Positions 34,712-43,216 are shown, counted from the stretch's first letter. The stretch is 64,000 nt of DNA from Paenibacillus solanacearum (GCF_910593845.1 NZ_CAJVAS010000026.1:28875-92874), one strand, 5' to 3'. The notes: generated by a model not told the origin, from the letters alone. Numbers and translations: made by a program.

Positions 34712-34746
34712 ACTGTAATTATATGCATTACAGTTGAATTTGTCAA
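34712..34746 (-). promoter_or_regulatory. Consensus promoter with overlapping operator of the Rrf2 gene
   Basis: On the minus strand TTGACA (34746-34741), a 17-base spacer and TATAAT (34723-34718): both boxes are perfect matches to the sigma-A consensus. A perfect inverted repeat ACTGTAAT-N7-ATTACAGT (34712-34734) covers the -10 and part of the spacer, the right place for repression by the Rrf2 product itself. Confidence 0.85.
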
Positions 34747-34800
34747 CAACCCTTTTCCTTCACAGCCGTGATCCCCTCCACCGAGGCGGCATGAACGCAG

Positions 34801-34838
34801 TAAGGAGCCGATTCTTCTTCAGAATCGACTCCTTGCCA
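34801..34838. repeat. Imperfect inverted repeat between fur-regulated binding protein gene and Rrf2 promoter
   Basis: AAGGAGCCGATTCT-TCTTC-AGAATCGACTCCTT: a 13-14 bp stem with one mismatch. It may terminate the binding-protein gene but has no T tract on either strand. Confidence 0.45.
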
Positions 34839-34877
34839 TTTCATTATAATAGTACATTCCCTATCGGGCAATCACAC

Positions 34878-35885
34878 TTACGGTTTAACGTCGTATAGTT
34901 TGAACAAATCGTCCAGCATCAGATTAGCTGCCTTCACGCCGCCCGCCGTATTCCACGTCACATCATTTACTCTCACCAGCTTGTTGTTCTTGACGGCCTT
35001 GATGTTTTTCCAGATCGGGTCGTTGAGCCACTCCTGCTCCTGCTTCGTTCCCTTGCCATCGCCAGTTTCATACGTGAAGTAAAATATTCTGTCGGCTGCG
35101 TCAAGCTCAGGCAGACGCTCCTTGGAAATATCCTCGAACGCTTTCTCGTCGCTCTTCGGGTCGGAACGAGGGAAGCCGATCTGCTTGAAGATGACGCCGG
35201 AGAACATATCCCCGAAATAAAATCTGGTTTTGCCGCCCATGAACCGGACGACGGCCACTTTCTCCTGCTTGATCTTGTCTCCCGCTTTTTGCTTAAAGTC
35301 CTCGATGCGCTTGTCGAAAGCTCCGATAATTTTATCGCCTTCCGCTTTTTTGTTCAGCGCTTCGGCGTACAGTGCAAAGTTGCTTTTCCATTCACCGCGG
35401 AGCGTCTCCGAGAACACGGTCGGCGCGATTGCTTTGAGCTGATCGTACACTTTTTCCTGACGCATTTTATTGCCGAGAATCAGATCCGGCTTCAATGACG
35501 CGATCAGTTCCAGGTTCGGCTGCGATTCTTCGCCGACCACCTGCACGCCCTCCAAATCCGCCTTCAAATGGTCGTACCATGGATTTCCGGTGAAAGCTTT
35601 TACCGCACCGACCGGTTTGACGCCGAGCGCAAGCAGCGCTTCGGTTCCTTCATTCGTCAATATAACGACGCGCTTCGGGCTGGAAGGCACGTCGGACTCG
35701 CCCATCGCGTGTTTCACTTTGCGCGTCCCATCCGATTTAGCGGCATTCTGCCCGGCTCCGGCCGCTGCCTGCGGCGACGGATTACCCTGGGATGAACCGC
35801 AGGCGGTCAGCCATACCGACAGCATCATGACGATCGCTAAAAGCGCGGCCCCTTTCATACGCAGCATTCGATTCGATAACAACAT
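34878..35885 (-). CDS. Ferric-siderophore ABC transporter binding lipoprotein, copy 1
   Basis: A 335-residue binding protein of the class III (FhuD/BtuF-like) family. Signal peptide and lipobox LTAC near residue 29, then KRVVILTNEGTEALLALGVKPVGAV, KPDLILGNKMRQEKVYDQLKAIAPTVF and the long linker helix, ending with WNTAGGVKAANLMLDDLFK. It binds a ferric siderophore at the cell surface and passes it to a permease. It is separated from an almost identical paralogue by 257 bases with its own Fur box at 35985-35999. It differs from copy 2 mostly in the C-terminal lobe, which may change ligand choice. ATG 35885 has GGGGG nine bases upstream. Confidence 0.92.
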   Translation of the reverse strand: MLLSNRMLRMKGAALLAIVMMLSVWLTACGSSQGNPSPQAAAGAGQNAAKSDGTRKVKHAMGESDVPSSPKRVVILTNEGTEALLALGVKPVGAVKAFTGNPWYDHLKADLEGVQVVGEESQPNLELIASLKPDLILGNKMRQEKVYDQLKAIAPTVFSETLRGEWKSNFALYAEALNKKAEGDKIIGAFDKRIEDFKQKAGDKIKQEKVAVVRFMGGKTRFYFGDMFSGVIFKQIGFPRSDPKSDEKAFEDISKERLPELDAADRIFYFTYETGDGKGTKQEQEWLNDPIWKNIKAVKNNKLVRVNDVTWNTAGGVKAANLMLDDLFKLYDVKP

Positions 35886-35984
35886 TTAATGATTCCCCCT
35901 ATGTATCGTACCGTCTATATGACGATCAATCGATGGTCTTGCTTTGAGAAGTATCCGCCGCGACCAACCGGCTGGAACTCCAAT

Positions 35985-35999
35985 TGATAATGATTATCA
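35985..35999. promoter_or_regulatory. Fur box of siderophore-binding protein copy 1
   Basis: Perfect 7-1-7 Fur box TGATAATGATTATCA, 100 bases upstream of the ATG. Confidence 0.93.
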
Positions 36000-36081
36000 T
36001 TTACATCGATAATACTAAAGGCTCCGAAGGTTCTTGTCAACCCTAATTTATGAAGGGCTCTCTTCGCCCAAAATCTGCTGC

Positions 36082-36112
36082 AAAGGAAAGAGCCACCCTT
36101 CCGGATGGCCCT
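36082..36112 (-). terminator. Terminator of siderophore-binding protein copy 2
   Basis: Minus-strand hairpin AGGGCCATCC-GGAA-GGGTGGCTCT with no mismatch (one G-T, one T-G pair), followed by TTCCTTT, 31 bases past the stop of copy 2. Confidence 0.7.
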
Positions 36113-36142
36113 GATTGTTAACATCATAAATGATAGATCGAG

Positions 36143-37144
36143 TTAAGCTTTAACTCCATAAAATTGGAACAATTCGTCCAGCATCAGGTTGGCTGCTTTG
36201 ACGCCGCCGGCCGTATTCCAGATCGCGTCGTTCACTTTGAACACCTTGTTGTTCTTAACGACCTTCAAGTTTTTCCACAGCGGATCGTTGAGCCATTCCT
36301 TCTCCTGCTGCGAACCTTTACCGTCGCCCGTTTCGTAAGTAAAGTAGAACATCATATCGGCGTCCGCTTCAGGCAGACGTTCCTTGTTGATTTCATCGGC
36401 GAATGTTTCCTTGCTCGGCGATACCGGGCGTTTGATGCCGATTTGGCTGAAAATAACTCCGGTAAACGTATCCTGCTTGTAAATACGGGTTTTGCCCGCC
36501 ATGAAACGAACGACGGAAACCGTTTGGTTCAGTTTATCGCCCGCTTTTTGCTTGAAGTCCTCGATCCGTTTGTCGAATGCGGCGATGACCTTATCGCCTT
36601 CCGCCTTTTTGTTCAGCGCCTCGGCATACAGCTTGTAGTTCGTCTTCCATTCGCCGCGAAGCGTCTCCGAGAACACGGTCGGCGCGATCGCTTTGAGCTG
36701 CTCGTATACTTTCTCCTGGCGCATTTTGTTCCCGATGATCAGATCCGGCTTCAGCGAAGCGATCAGCTCCAGGTTCGGCTGCGACTCTTCGCCGAGTACT
36801 TGTACGCCCTGCATATCGGCTTTAATGTGGTCGTACCATGGGTTCCCCGTAAACGACTTCACCGCGCCGACCGGCTTCACGCCGAGCGACAGCAGCGCTT
36901 CAGTTCCTTCATTCGTCAAAATAACGACTTTCTTCGGGTTGACCGGCACATCGGTTTCACCCATCGCATGTTTGACTTTGCGCGTCCCTTCGGACGCTCC
37001 GGAAGCGGCCCCCGCTGCGGAGCCATTGCTTGGGGACGGCGTAGAGCCGCCTGGCGACGACCCGCAAGCGGTCAACCATACGGATAACATCATGACGACG
37101 GCAAGCAAAGCCGGCATCTTCCAACGAATTGCTAGAGAGTACAT
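36143..37144 (-). CDS. Ferric-siderophore ABC transporter binding lipoprotein, copy 2
   Basis: A 333-residue paralogue of the preceding protein: lipobox LTAC, then the same class III binding-protein fold. Residues from TRKVKHAMGE through the linker helix are close to identical to copy 1, whereas the lobe after AGDKL carries clustered differences (MAGKTRIYKQDTFTGVIFSQIGIKRPVSPSKETF). It is divergently arranged with the permease operon, with Fur boxes at 37229 and 37292. ATG 37144 has AGGAGG 12 bases upstream; the earlier frame has no ribosome site. The pattern suggests a duplication followed by diversification of specificity. Confidence 0.92.
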   Translation of the reverse strand: MYSLAIRWKMPALLAVVMMLSVWLTACGSSPGGSTPSPSNGSAAGAASGASEGTRKVKHAMGETDVPVNPKKVVILTNEGTEALLSLGVKPVGAVKSFTGNPWYDHIKADMQGVQVLGEESQPNLELIASLKPDLIIGNKMRQEKVYEQLKAIAPTVFSETLRGEWKTNYKLYAEALNKKAEGDKVIAAFDKRIEDFKQKAGDKLNQTVSVVRFMAGKTRIYKQDTFTGVIFSQIGIKRPVSPSKETFADEINKERLPEADADMMFYFTYETGDGKGSQQEKEWLNDPLWKNLKVVKNNKVFKVNDAIWNTAGGVKAANLMLDELFQFYGVKA

Positions 37145-37228
37145 TGTTTCTTCATTCCTCCTATGTATGGTCCAGCCGCGATCGGGCATCGAACGAACTC
37201 ATTTCTTGCCCAAGCATCGCGCTGCTAT

Positions 37229-37243
37229 TGAAAATGATTATCA
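37229..37243. promoter_or_regulatory. Fur box of siderophore-binding protein copy 2
   Basis: TGAAAATGATTATCA, one mismatch from the ideal. On the minus strand a -35 TTGACA (37283-37278), 17-base spacer and -10 TACGAT (37260-37255) lie just upstream, so the box covers the transcription start. Confidence 0.88.
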
Positions 37244-37291
37244 ATCCCTTTGATATCGTAATGGCTCTTATGAACGTTGTCAACCATTATG

Positions 37292-37341
37292 TGATAATGA
37301 TTATCAAATTCATTGACACCCGGATACCGTTCCCCTACAAT
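37292..37341 (+). promoter_or_regulatory. Fur box and promoter of the permease operon
   Basis: Perfect Fur box TGATAATGATTATCA (37292-37306) immediately before -35 TTGACA (37313-37318), a 17-base spacer and -10 TACAAT (37336-37341). The divergent pair shares this 247-base region. Confidence 0.9.
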
Positions 37342-37391
37342 TAGTTGTGAACATACAGATCAACTAAGTCGTGGAAGCAGGTTTATCTCTC

Positions 37392-38402
37392 ATGCAAAGT
37401 GTTTTGCACTCCCGCTCCCTCAAATGGACAGGTTTGTTCGCGGCGATCCTGCTGCTTCTCGTCGCCATGGCGGGCAGCGTCATGCTCGGTGTTACGAATT
37501 ATTCTTGGAGCACCGTTCTGTCGTCCTACACTGCATTTGACGGATCGAACAGTCATCTTATTATTCAAACATCTCGTGTTCCGCGCGCACTCATCGCCGC
37601 AATCGTCGGCGGCAGCCTTGCAGTCGCCGGGTCTCTGATGCAGGCGATCACGCGCAATCCGCTGGCATCGCCCAGCATTTTCGGCGTCAACGCGGGCGCG
37701 GCGTTCGCCATCGTGCTCGCTGTATCCTTTTTCGATATGTCCGGACTGACGGCGTTCACGTGGATCGCATTCACCGGTGCGGCGGTCAGTGCGGGAGGCG
37801 TATACTTCCTCGGCTCGATCGGCCGCGACGGCCTTACGCCGATCAAAATCACGCTGGCCGGCTCAGCGTTAACCGCATTCTTCTCCTCGCTGACGCAAGG
37901 CATCCTGCTCGGCAACGGCAAGGCGTTCGATCAGGTCTTGTTCTGGCTCGTCGGATCGGTAGCCGGCCGCACGATGGAGATGCTGCAGGCCGTATTGCCT
38001 TATATGGCGGTCGCCCTCGTGGCCGCGATGTTCCTCTCGCCTCATATTAATATAATGGCGCTTGGGGATGACGTCGCCAAAGGTCTTGGCCAGAAAACCA
38101 TCCTTATTAAAGCGCTGGCCGCCGTCGTCATCGTTGCGCTGGCCGGCGGATCGGTAGCCGTCGCCGGGCCTGTCGTCTTCGTCGGCATCATCGTGCCGCA
38201 CATGGCCCGGTTTCTGGTAGGCGGCGACTACCGCTGGATACTGCCTTATTGCGTCGTCTTGGGCGCACTGCTGCTTGTCAGCGCTGACCTCGGCGCGAGA
38301 TTCATCGCGATGCCTAAGGAAGTGCCCGTCGGCGTGACGACAGCGCTGATCGGCGTTCCGTTCTTCGTCTACATCGCGCGCAAGGGGGGCCAGCAAAAAT
38401 GA
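37392..38402 (+). CDS. FecCD-type siderophore permease subunit 1
   Basis: A 336-residue integral membrane protein with about nine to ten hydrophobic segments, of the FecCD/BtuC permease family. It has the family motifs RVPRALIAAIVGGSLAVAGSLMQAITRNPLASPSIFG and GPVVFVGIIVPHMARFLVGGDYRW. Together with the next gene it forms the channel for ferric-siderophore uptake. ATG 37392 has AGG ten bases upstream; a GTG at 37371 lacks a ribosome site. It ends with ATGA overlapping the second subunit. Confidence 0.92.
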   Translation: MQSVLHSRSLKWTGLFAAILLLLVAMAGSVMLGVTNYSWSTVLSSYTAFDGSNSHLIIQTSRVPRALIAAIVGGSLAVAGSLMQAITRNPLASPSIFGVNAGAAFAIVLAVSFFDMSGLTAFTWIAFTGAAVSAGGVYFLGSIGRDGLTPIKITLAGSALTAFFSSLTQGILLGNGKAFDQVLFWLVGSVAGRTMEMLQAVLPYMAVALVAAMFLSPHINIMALGDDVAKGLGQKTILIKALAAVVIVALAGGSVAVAGPVVFVGIIVPHMARFLVGGDYRWILPYCVVLGALLLVSADLGARFIAMPKEVPVGVTTALIGVPFFVYIARKGGQQK

Positions 38403-39454
38403 CACGGAAATCAAGCCGCTACATCACGGTTCGCGGTCCCCGGTATTCTTTTCTTTTGAATCGCAAAACGCTGGCCGTCACATGCCTGCTCGCCTTGATC
38501 ATGGCCGTTGTATTCATCGTCAGCACAGGCATCGGTAGCGTATTTATCAGCCCGAAGGAAGTCGTGCTTGCCATTATCGGCAAAGGCTCGGAGACGAGCA
38601 GCCTGATCATTCGCTCGCTGCGGCTGCCGCGGGAAGTGGCTGCGATTCTGGTCGGCGCCTCGCTGGCCGTTGCAGGGGCGATCCTACAAGGGGTTGTGCG
38701 CAACCCGCTCGCCTCTCCCGATACGATCGGCATGACGGGCGGCGCAACGCTCGGAGCCGTCTCGTTCTTCTTCTTTTTCTCGGAGACGACGAGCATTTCC
38801 TGGCTGCCGGTATGCGCCATCATCGGCGCTTTCGCCGCATCGACGATCGTTTACTTGCTCGCCTGGAAGCAGGGCGGCATCACGCCGCTCCGTCTGGTGC
38901 TGATCGGCATCGGCTTCTCGGCGGCTACCAGTTCGCTGTCTTACATGATGATGATCTCGGGACCGATCATTCTTGCCAATCAGTCGCTCACGTTTATGAC
39001 CGGAAGCATATACGGCGTCTCCTGGGAAAAAGACGTGCTGCCGCTGCTGCCGTGGGTGCTCATCCTGCTGCCGCTCGTCTTCCTGATGGCCAGGCAGCTC
39101 GACAACCAGGAGCTCGGCGACGACGTAGCCCGCGGCGTCGGCAGCAAAGTCGAGAAGGAACGGTGGATTCTCCTGCTGCTCAGCGTCGCCTTGGCCGGCG
39201 CGGCGGTTGCCATCGGCGGCGCCATCGGCTTCATCAGTCTGATGGCCCCTCATATGGCGCGCAAGCTGGTCGGCCCCGCCTTCGGCGGGCTGCTGCCCGT
39301 CTCCGCCTTGATCGGCGCCATTGTGCTGCTGCTGGCCGATCTGGCCGGACGCGCCTTGATCCCGCCGCTGGATATTCCGGCCGGGGTCTTCACCGCGGCG
39401 ATCGGCGCGCCGTTCTTCGTTTACTTGCTGTATCGCAGCCGAAATCGGACGTAA
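38399..39454 (+). CDS. FecCD-type siderophore permease subunit 2
   Basis: A 351-residue partner permease: SLRLPREVAAILVGASLAVAGAILQGVVRNPLASPDTIG, IGFISLMAPHMARKLVGP and DIPAGVFTAAIGAPFFVYLL are FecCD signatures. It is translationally coupled to subunit 1 by the ATGA overlap. The ATPase gene follows 48 bases later, so all three are one Fur-controlled operon divergent from binding protein copy 2. The two subunits differ enough to make a heterodimer. Confidence 0.92.
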   Translation: MTRKSSRYITVRGPRYSFLLNRKTLAVTCLLALIMAVVFIVSTGIGSVFISPKEVVLAIIGKGSETSSLIIRSLRLPREVAAILVGASLAVAGAILQGVVRNPLASPDTIGMTGGATLGAVSFFFFFSETTSISWLPVCAIIGAFAASTIVYLLAWKQGGITPLRLVLIGIGFSAATSSLSYMMMISGPIILANQSLTFMTGSIYGVSWEKDVLPLLPWVLILLPLVFLMARQLDNQELGDDVARGVGSKVEKERWILLLLSVALAGAAVAIGGAIGFISLMAPHMARKLVGPAFGGLLPVSALIGAIVLLLADLAGRALIPPLDIPAGVFTAAIGAPFFVYLLYRSRNRT

Positions 39455-39502
39455 TCATTTGTCATTTGTCTACAGCCTATTTGAACCGGGGAGGACTTCC
39501 AC

Positions 39503-40360
39503 ATGAATTTGCAATGCGCAGACTGCCACTCGATCCGTTCCAACGGATTATGCCTCCGTTACGGAGAAACGACGATATTTCAAGAGCTCAACCTCTGCAT
39601 TCCTCAAGGAAAGGTGACCGTGTTCATCGGCAGCAACGGCTGCGGCAAGTCGACGCTGCTGCGGTCGCTCGCCCGGCTGCTGAAGCCTCACAGCGGGGAA
39701 ATCATTTTGGACGGCAGCGATATTTCGTCTCTCTCCACCAAAGATGTTGCGCGTCGGCTTGCAATTTTGCCGCAGGGTCCATCGGCCCCGGAAGGCCTCA
39801 CGGTGCTTCAACTGGTTAAGCAGGGCCGTTATCCTTATCAGAACTGGCTGCAACAGTGGTCCGAGAAAGATGAGCGGATGGTCCGCAAAGCGCTGGAGCT
39901 GACCCATATGACCGATCTTGCGGAGCGCTCCGTCGATTCGCTCTCCGGCGGGCAGCGGCAGCGCGCCTGGATCGCCATGACGCTGGCGCAGGAGACGCCG
40001 ACGATTCTGCTCGATGAGCCTACGACCTACCTCGACTTGGCTCACCAGATCGAAGTACTCGATCTGCTGCATGAGCTGAACGTTCACGAGAACCGCACGA
40101 TCGTCATGGTGCTTCACGACATCAATCTGGCTTGCCGCTATGCGCATAACATTGTCGCGGTCAAAGATCGCAAAGTGTGGTCCGAAGGCCCGCCGAGCGA
40201 TGTCGTAACGGAGAAGCTGATCCGCGAAGTATTCGATCTGGAATGCCGGGTCATTGAAGACCCGCTGTTCTTTACACCGATGGTCGTGCCTTACGGCAAA
40301 GGCAAAACGCCAGTTCAGGCGCCAGCCGCTTCGGTCGTAAGCAAAGCCGCTGCAATCTAG
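39503..40360 (+). CDS. Siderophore ABC transporter ATPase (FecE/FhuC type)
   Basis: A 285-residue ATP-binding subunit. Walker A GSNGCGKST near residues 43-51, Q-loop LPQGP, ABC signature LSGGQRQR, Walker B TILLDEPTTYLD, switch His in MVLHDI. The N-terminal extension has a CADC motif not usual in this family. It powers uptake through the two permeases before it. RBS GGGAGG is seven bases before the ATG. A terminator follows at 40388. Confidence 0.94.
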   Translation: MNLQCADCHSIRSNGLCLRYGETTIFQELNLCIPQGKVTVFIGSNGCGKSTLLRSLARLLKPHSGEIILDGSDISSLSTKDVARRLAILPQGPSAPEGLTVLQLVKQGRYPYQNWLQQWSEKDERMVRKALELTHMTDLAERSVDSLSGGQRQRAWIAMTLAQETPTILLDEPTTYLDLAHQIEVLDLLHELNVHENRTIVMVLHDINLACRYAHNIVAVKDRKVWSEGPPSDVVTEKLIREVFDLECRVIEDPLFFTPMVVPYGKGKTPVQAPAASVVSKAAAI

Positions 40361-40387
40361 GCCATTGCCCGCATAGTAGTTCATTCA

Positions 40388-40428
40388 ACCGCCTCCCCTC
40401 TCGTATTGAGGGATATGGCGGTTTTTTG
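40388..40428 (+). terminator. Terminator of the siderophore uptake operon
   Basis: Hairpin AACCGCC ... GGCGGTT with an inner CCTC/GAGG stem, followed by six T residues, 28 bases past the ATPase stop. Confidence 0.82.
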
Positions 40429-40471
40429 GTGTGTGCTGGTTCCACTACCTAAAATGAGGCTGACACAATAT

Positions 40472-40521
40472 AAAAACCAGTGGCCGTCTTGGAATGGAAC
40501 CTAGACTACCGCTGGTTTTTT
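40472..40521. terminator. Second, bidirectional terminator-like inverted repeat before the YdcF-like gene
   Basis: Arms AAAAACCAGTGGCCGTCT and AGACTACCGCTGGTTTTT (two mismatches), giving T runs on both strands. It would stop minus-strand transcription of the YdcF-like gene and may be a mobile-element remnant. Confidence 0.5.
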
Positions 40522-40557
40522 GAATTAATGAACGTCCCCGGATGAAATCCCGCGAAT

Positions 40558-41208
40558 TCATAAGTTTGGGTAAGGAAATTGAATCATTTCGAGGGAGTTC
40601 ACCTCAATGTCAAAATCCCTCAGCTGCCCGTTTCTTGTGTAAATGATAATTTTTTTACACTCTTCTCTTGCTCTCGCTGTTCCTTTTTCATTGAGGAACC
40701 AATTTTCTCTTTTTGTGTTCTGGTCATCAACTGGACAAAATGTATAAGTGATTGAATCAGGCAAATATGTCTTCATGGTCATAAAAGCACGCCGCATGTG
40801 GTATGTCGTTGTAACGATTAAAATTCGCCGAACTGTTGCTAACCCGATGCTATCCTCCAATATTTTAGAAGAAAACAATACATTATCTCGTGTATTTGTC
40901 GATAACGGTTCAACCAAGATATCCTCTTCTGAAACTCCTTGTCTTCTGGCTTCTTCACCCATCACTTTTGCTTCTACATCATGTTGATCGTCCCACTTTA
41001 CCCCGCCAGAAAACAAAATTTTGGGCGCTCGCTTCTCCTTGTATAGTTGAATTGCTTTAGGAACCCTGTACTTTAAACTTTTTTTGCTTCCAAATACAAA
41101 AATGATATCGCCGATATTCCCGTCATCAGCTACATTATTAAACAATATCGAATCAATATGATTTCGAGGAAGGTTGTCGTAATCAAAGTCTGAAATATAC
41201 AGCTTCAT
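40558..41208 (-). CDS. YdcF/DUF218-like protein
   Basis: About 216 residues resembling YdcF/SanA-like proteins: DIIFVFGSKKSLKYRVPKAIQLY (a Rossmann-like first strand with a GSKKS turn), ILFSGGVKWDDQHDVEAKVMGEEARRQGV, LVEPLSTNTRDNVLFS (the NTRDN pattern) and LIVTTTYHMRRAFMTMKTY. The family is thought to bind nucleotide-like ligands; a defined reaction is not known. It lacks the N-terminal membrane helices of the SanA type. The gene is AT-richer than its neighbours, suggesting transfer. Start ATG 41208 with GGGAG just upstream; the short spacing is unusual. Confidence 0.72.
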   Translation of the reverse strand: MKLYISDFDYDNLPRNHIDSILFNNVADDGNIGDIIFVFGSKKSLKYRVPKAIQLYKEKRAPKILFSGGVKWDDQHDVEAKVMGEEARRQGVSEEDILVEPLSTNTRDNVLFSSKILEDSIGLATVRRILIVTTTYHMRRAFMTMKTYLPDSITYTFCPVDDQNTKRENWFLNEKGTARAREECKKIIIYTRNGQLRDFDIEVNSLEMIQFPYPNL

Positions 41209-41262
41209 CACTCCCGTTCAAAACTATCCAGCAATTAATTATGAAAACATTCGATAATTCCT

Positions 41263-41703
41263 CTATGAAGCTAATCCTACTATTTTCTCCCAACGAACCG
41301 TGGGTGGCAGCTCCCGGATCTCCAGCTGTCTGCTAATGCTGAGAGGTTGGATTTCAAGGGTTTGTTCGGCAAAAACATAAGAAAAGTGGAGGACAGCCGC
41401 CCCTTCGGCAAGCTTAATGATATCAAAATTGTTCAAGGGATACGGAGTGTGCGGTGTCAATCGTAACCCGTTGATCTCGGTTCCGTTACGGCTTCCCAAA
41501 TCGTAGATCACCGCCTTTTCTTGCTCCTTGCGGATAACGAAATGCTGATGGGAAATAAATGCGTTCGTAAAGGCCATATCCGGATTCAAATGATTGGATA
41601 TCCGGCCGACCCAAGTTTCATCCATGCTCAGATTCACGCAGGTGCCCGATTGGTAAGGCTCACCGCGAGTGACGTACAGGAATGCAAAAATATCCAACTC
41701 CAC
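41263..41703 (-). CDS. FHA-domain protein
   Basis: A 146-residue protein with a forkhead-associated domain (about 30-100): WVGRISNHLNPDMAFTNAFISHQHFVI ... YDLGSRNGTEINGLRL. The conserved R, S-x-x-H and GSRNGT residues for phosphothreonine binding are all present. After it comes a short tail (about 45 residues) with a few hydrophobic positions. Related proteins often continue with a winged helix; here the protein ends first, so it may be a shortened copy. A GTG start at 41703 abuts AGAGGGT, so the start is uncertain. Upstream lies an insertion-sequence-like end. Confidence 0.7.
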   Translation of the reverse strand: MELDIFAFLYVTRGEPYQSGTCVNLSMDETWVGRISNHLNPDMAFTNAFISHQHFVIRKEQEKAVIYDLGSRNGTEINGLRLTPHTPYPLNNFDIIKLAEGAAVLHFSYVFAEQTLEIQPLSISRQLEIRELPPTVRWEKIVGLAS

Positions 41704-41782
41704 ACCCTCTTTTTGCGATGGCAGGCTGCCACCGTATCTGATGATGAATTATTTAGCGTCTCGCCCACTTTTTGAATCTTAC

Positions 41783-41797
41783 TTTTGGGACAGACTC
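41783..41797. mobile_element. Possible insertion-sequence end remnant upstream of the FHA gene
   Basis: TTTTGGGACAGACTC, read on the minus strand as GAGTCTGTCCCAAAA, resembles the terminal repeats seen on IS1182-like elements. Only one such end and no transposase is present, so it is at best a scar. Confidence 0.3.
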
Positions 41798-41898
41798 TTT
41801 TTATTCTCATCGCCTTCATATGATTCTTACAAGCTAAAGTAAACCAAATATCCCAAATTCATGCAACCCGAAAAATGCTAAGTAATGATTTTCAATGG

Positions 41899-41925
41899 AT
41901 CCTGTCCGTTACTTTAATGAACGTC
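41899..41925. repeat. Intergenic short repeat shared with 44753-44768 and 40525-40536
   Basis: ATCCTGTCCGTTACTT at 41899-41914 recurs exactly at 44753-44768, and the adjoining TTAATGAACGTC (41914-41925) recurs at 40525-40536. All three places are gene-free in the AT-rich patch. They look like pieces of a repeated intergenic element. Confidence 0.45.
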
Positions 41926-41954
41926 AAAAGGAGCTGTCCAGTGGGAGCAGCTCC
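41926..41954 (-). terminator. Terminator of the RCC1-like gene
   Basis: Minus-strand hairpin GGAGCTG ... CAGCTCC with an 11-base loop and a TTTT run, 81 bases after the stop of the RCC1-like gene. The 331-base gap 41704-42034 otherwise shows no gene. Confidence 0.6.
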
Positions 41955-42034
41955 GCGCTATTCATATCGTCATGGATATGTTATTGAAATTTAATTTCCA
42001 ATTATTTTCCTAAATTAGATTGATTTTTAAAAAA

Positions 42035-43216
42035 CTATTTTCTGAATTCGACCTGCATCGGCGTTGGGTCAATTTGCAAGGATGGATTGATCCCCCATCT
42101 CCAAAGTGTTCCATCTTTCTTAATGGCCGATTCCAAAGAGCCATAATCGGCGCCCACGCTATAACTGTCATTGGTAGTTACGGAGACGACATCGGTCAAA
42201 CCGGCCACCCGGCTAAACTCTCTCCATTCCGTAGGCGGTTGTTTACCAAGTGCCTCCACTTTCGTGACGAAAGATCCCCACTGCCAAACGGTACCGTCTT
42301 TCTTTACGAAAAGCGCATGATCACCGGTATTGCCCCAGTCCACAATGTCTGTAATTTTCTCCACCTTAGCAGGTTCAGCACTTTGTGGATTCCGCCAGTG
42401 GTCGTAGTCTTTTCCATTGGCTAACTTACCATAGCCCCAGATCCAGAAGGAACCGTCTTTACTTAGTGCGGAATCTCTCCGAATCTGTACGATATCGTGC
42501 AATTCTTTGATTTGTACAGCCGGTGCAGTACGGATGTTATTGAATATATCTATATTATCAACACCACCTCGATTACCTGTGTCGATATACCATACCGTTC
42601 CATCATCTTTCAAAAAAGTAATCCCCTTCGATCCGAAGGCAAAATCCTTTACATGGTCAATTCCGTTCACAACAGAAGTCTCGGGATTAAAGTTGAAAGT
42701 CGGACTGTCCCTAAGCCAGCGGGGAATCGCCCCGAAGGTCCAAACCTTACCGGTGGCATCAAGAGCAATGCCTATCATAGCTCCTAACTCTTCAGCCTTA
42801 ACAATATGCTCAATATGCTTCAGGACAGGGAATTGCTCTTCCCTCATGGAGGGTACCTGTTGGCTAATGTTCATCCGTTCCTCGTCTGAAGTGTCTTCTT
42901 CGATCGTCCATACGGTCCCATCCGCTTTCAAGCCAAATTGCATATTGCTCGAAGATATGCTTACATATCGATCCAGGTCTTTAGCCTTTACCATCGGTTT
43001 AGAATAGAAGTTGTCTTTGACCGTAATGGTATGCATAGCTGGAATCCACACATTCCCTTGATCGTCAAGAGCCAAAAGATTCGCCGCCTGCGCAATCTTC
43101 GGCTCGCCACCGGTGGTTGCACGAGCAGTTTGCGGGGGCTGAATCAATAGCGTACTCACTGCTAAAGCAACCGATGCTGTCATCAACCATTTCTTTGACC
43201 ATGATTTCATGTTCAT
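42035..43216 (-). CDS. Secreted RCC1-like repeat protein
   Basis: A 393-residue protein with a signal peptide (about 1-33, LAVSTLLIQPPQTARA) and several repeats of the form DGTVWxWG or similar (QGNVWIPA, ADGTVWTIEE, ATGKVWTFGA, DDGTVWYID, KDGSFWIWGYG, KKDGTVWQWG, KKDGTLWRWG), typical of the beta-propeller RCC1 fold. Such secreted repeat proteins are common in Paenibacillus; they probably bind proteins or carbohydrates, but the partner is unknown. The ATG at 43216 has AGGAGG eight bases upstream. AT-rich surroundings suggest a recently acquired region. Confidence 0.8.
   Translation of the reverse strand: MNMKSWSKKWLMTASVALAVSTLLIQPPQTARATTGGEPKIAQAANLLALDDQGNVWIPAMHTITVKDNFYSKPMVKAKDLDRYVSISSSNMQFGLKADGTVWTIEEDTSDEERMNISQQVPSMREEQFPVLKHIEHIVKAEELGAMIGIALDATGKVWTFGAIPRWLRDSPTFNFNPETSVVNGIDHVKDFAFGSKGITFLKDDGTVWYIDTGNRGGVDNIDIFNNIRTAPAVQIKELHDIVQIRRDSALSKDGSFWIWGYGKLANGKDYDHWRNPQSAEPAKVEKITDIVDWGNTGDHALFVKKDGTVWQWGSFVTKVEALGKQPPTEWREFSRVAGLTDVVSVTTNDSYSVGADYGSLESAIKKDGTLWRWGINPSLQIDPTPMQVEFRK

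Noticed and set aside
34801..34838. Inverted repeat as a definite terminator of binding protein copy 1
   Set aside because: No T tract on either strand, so I list it only as a repeat.
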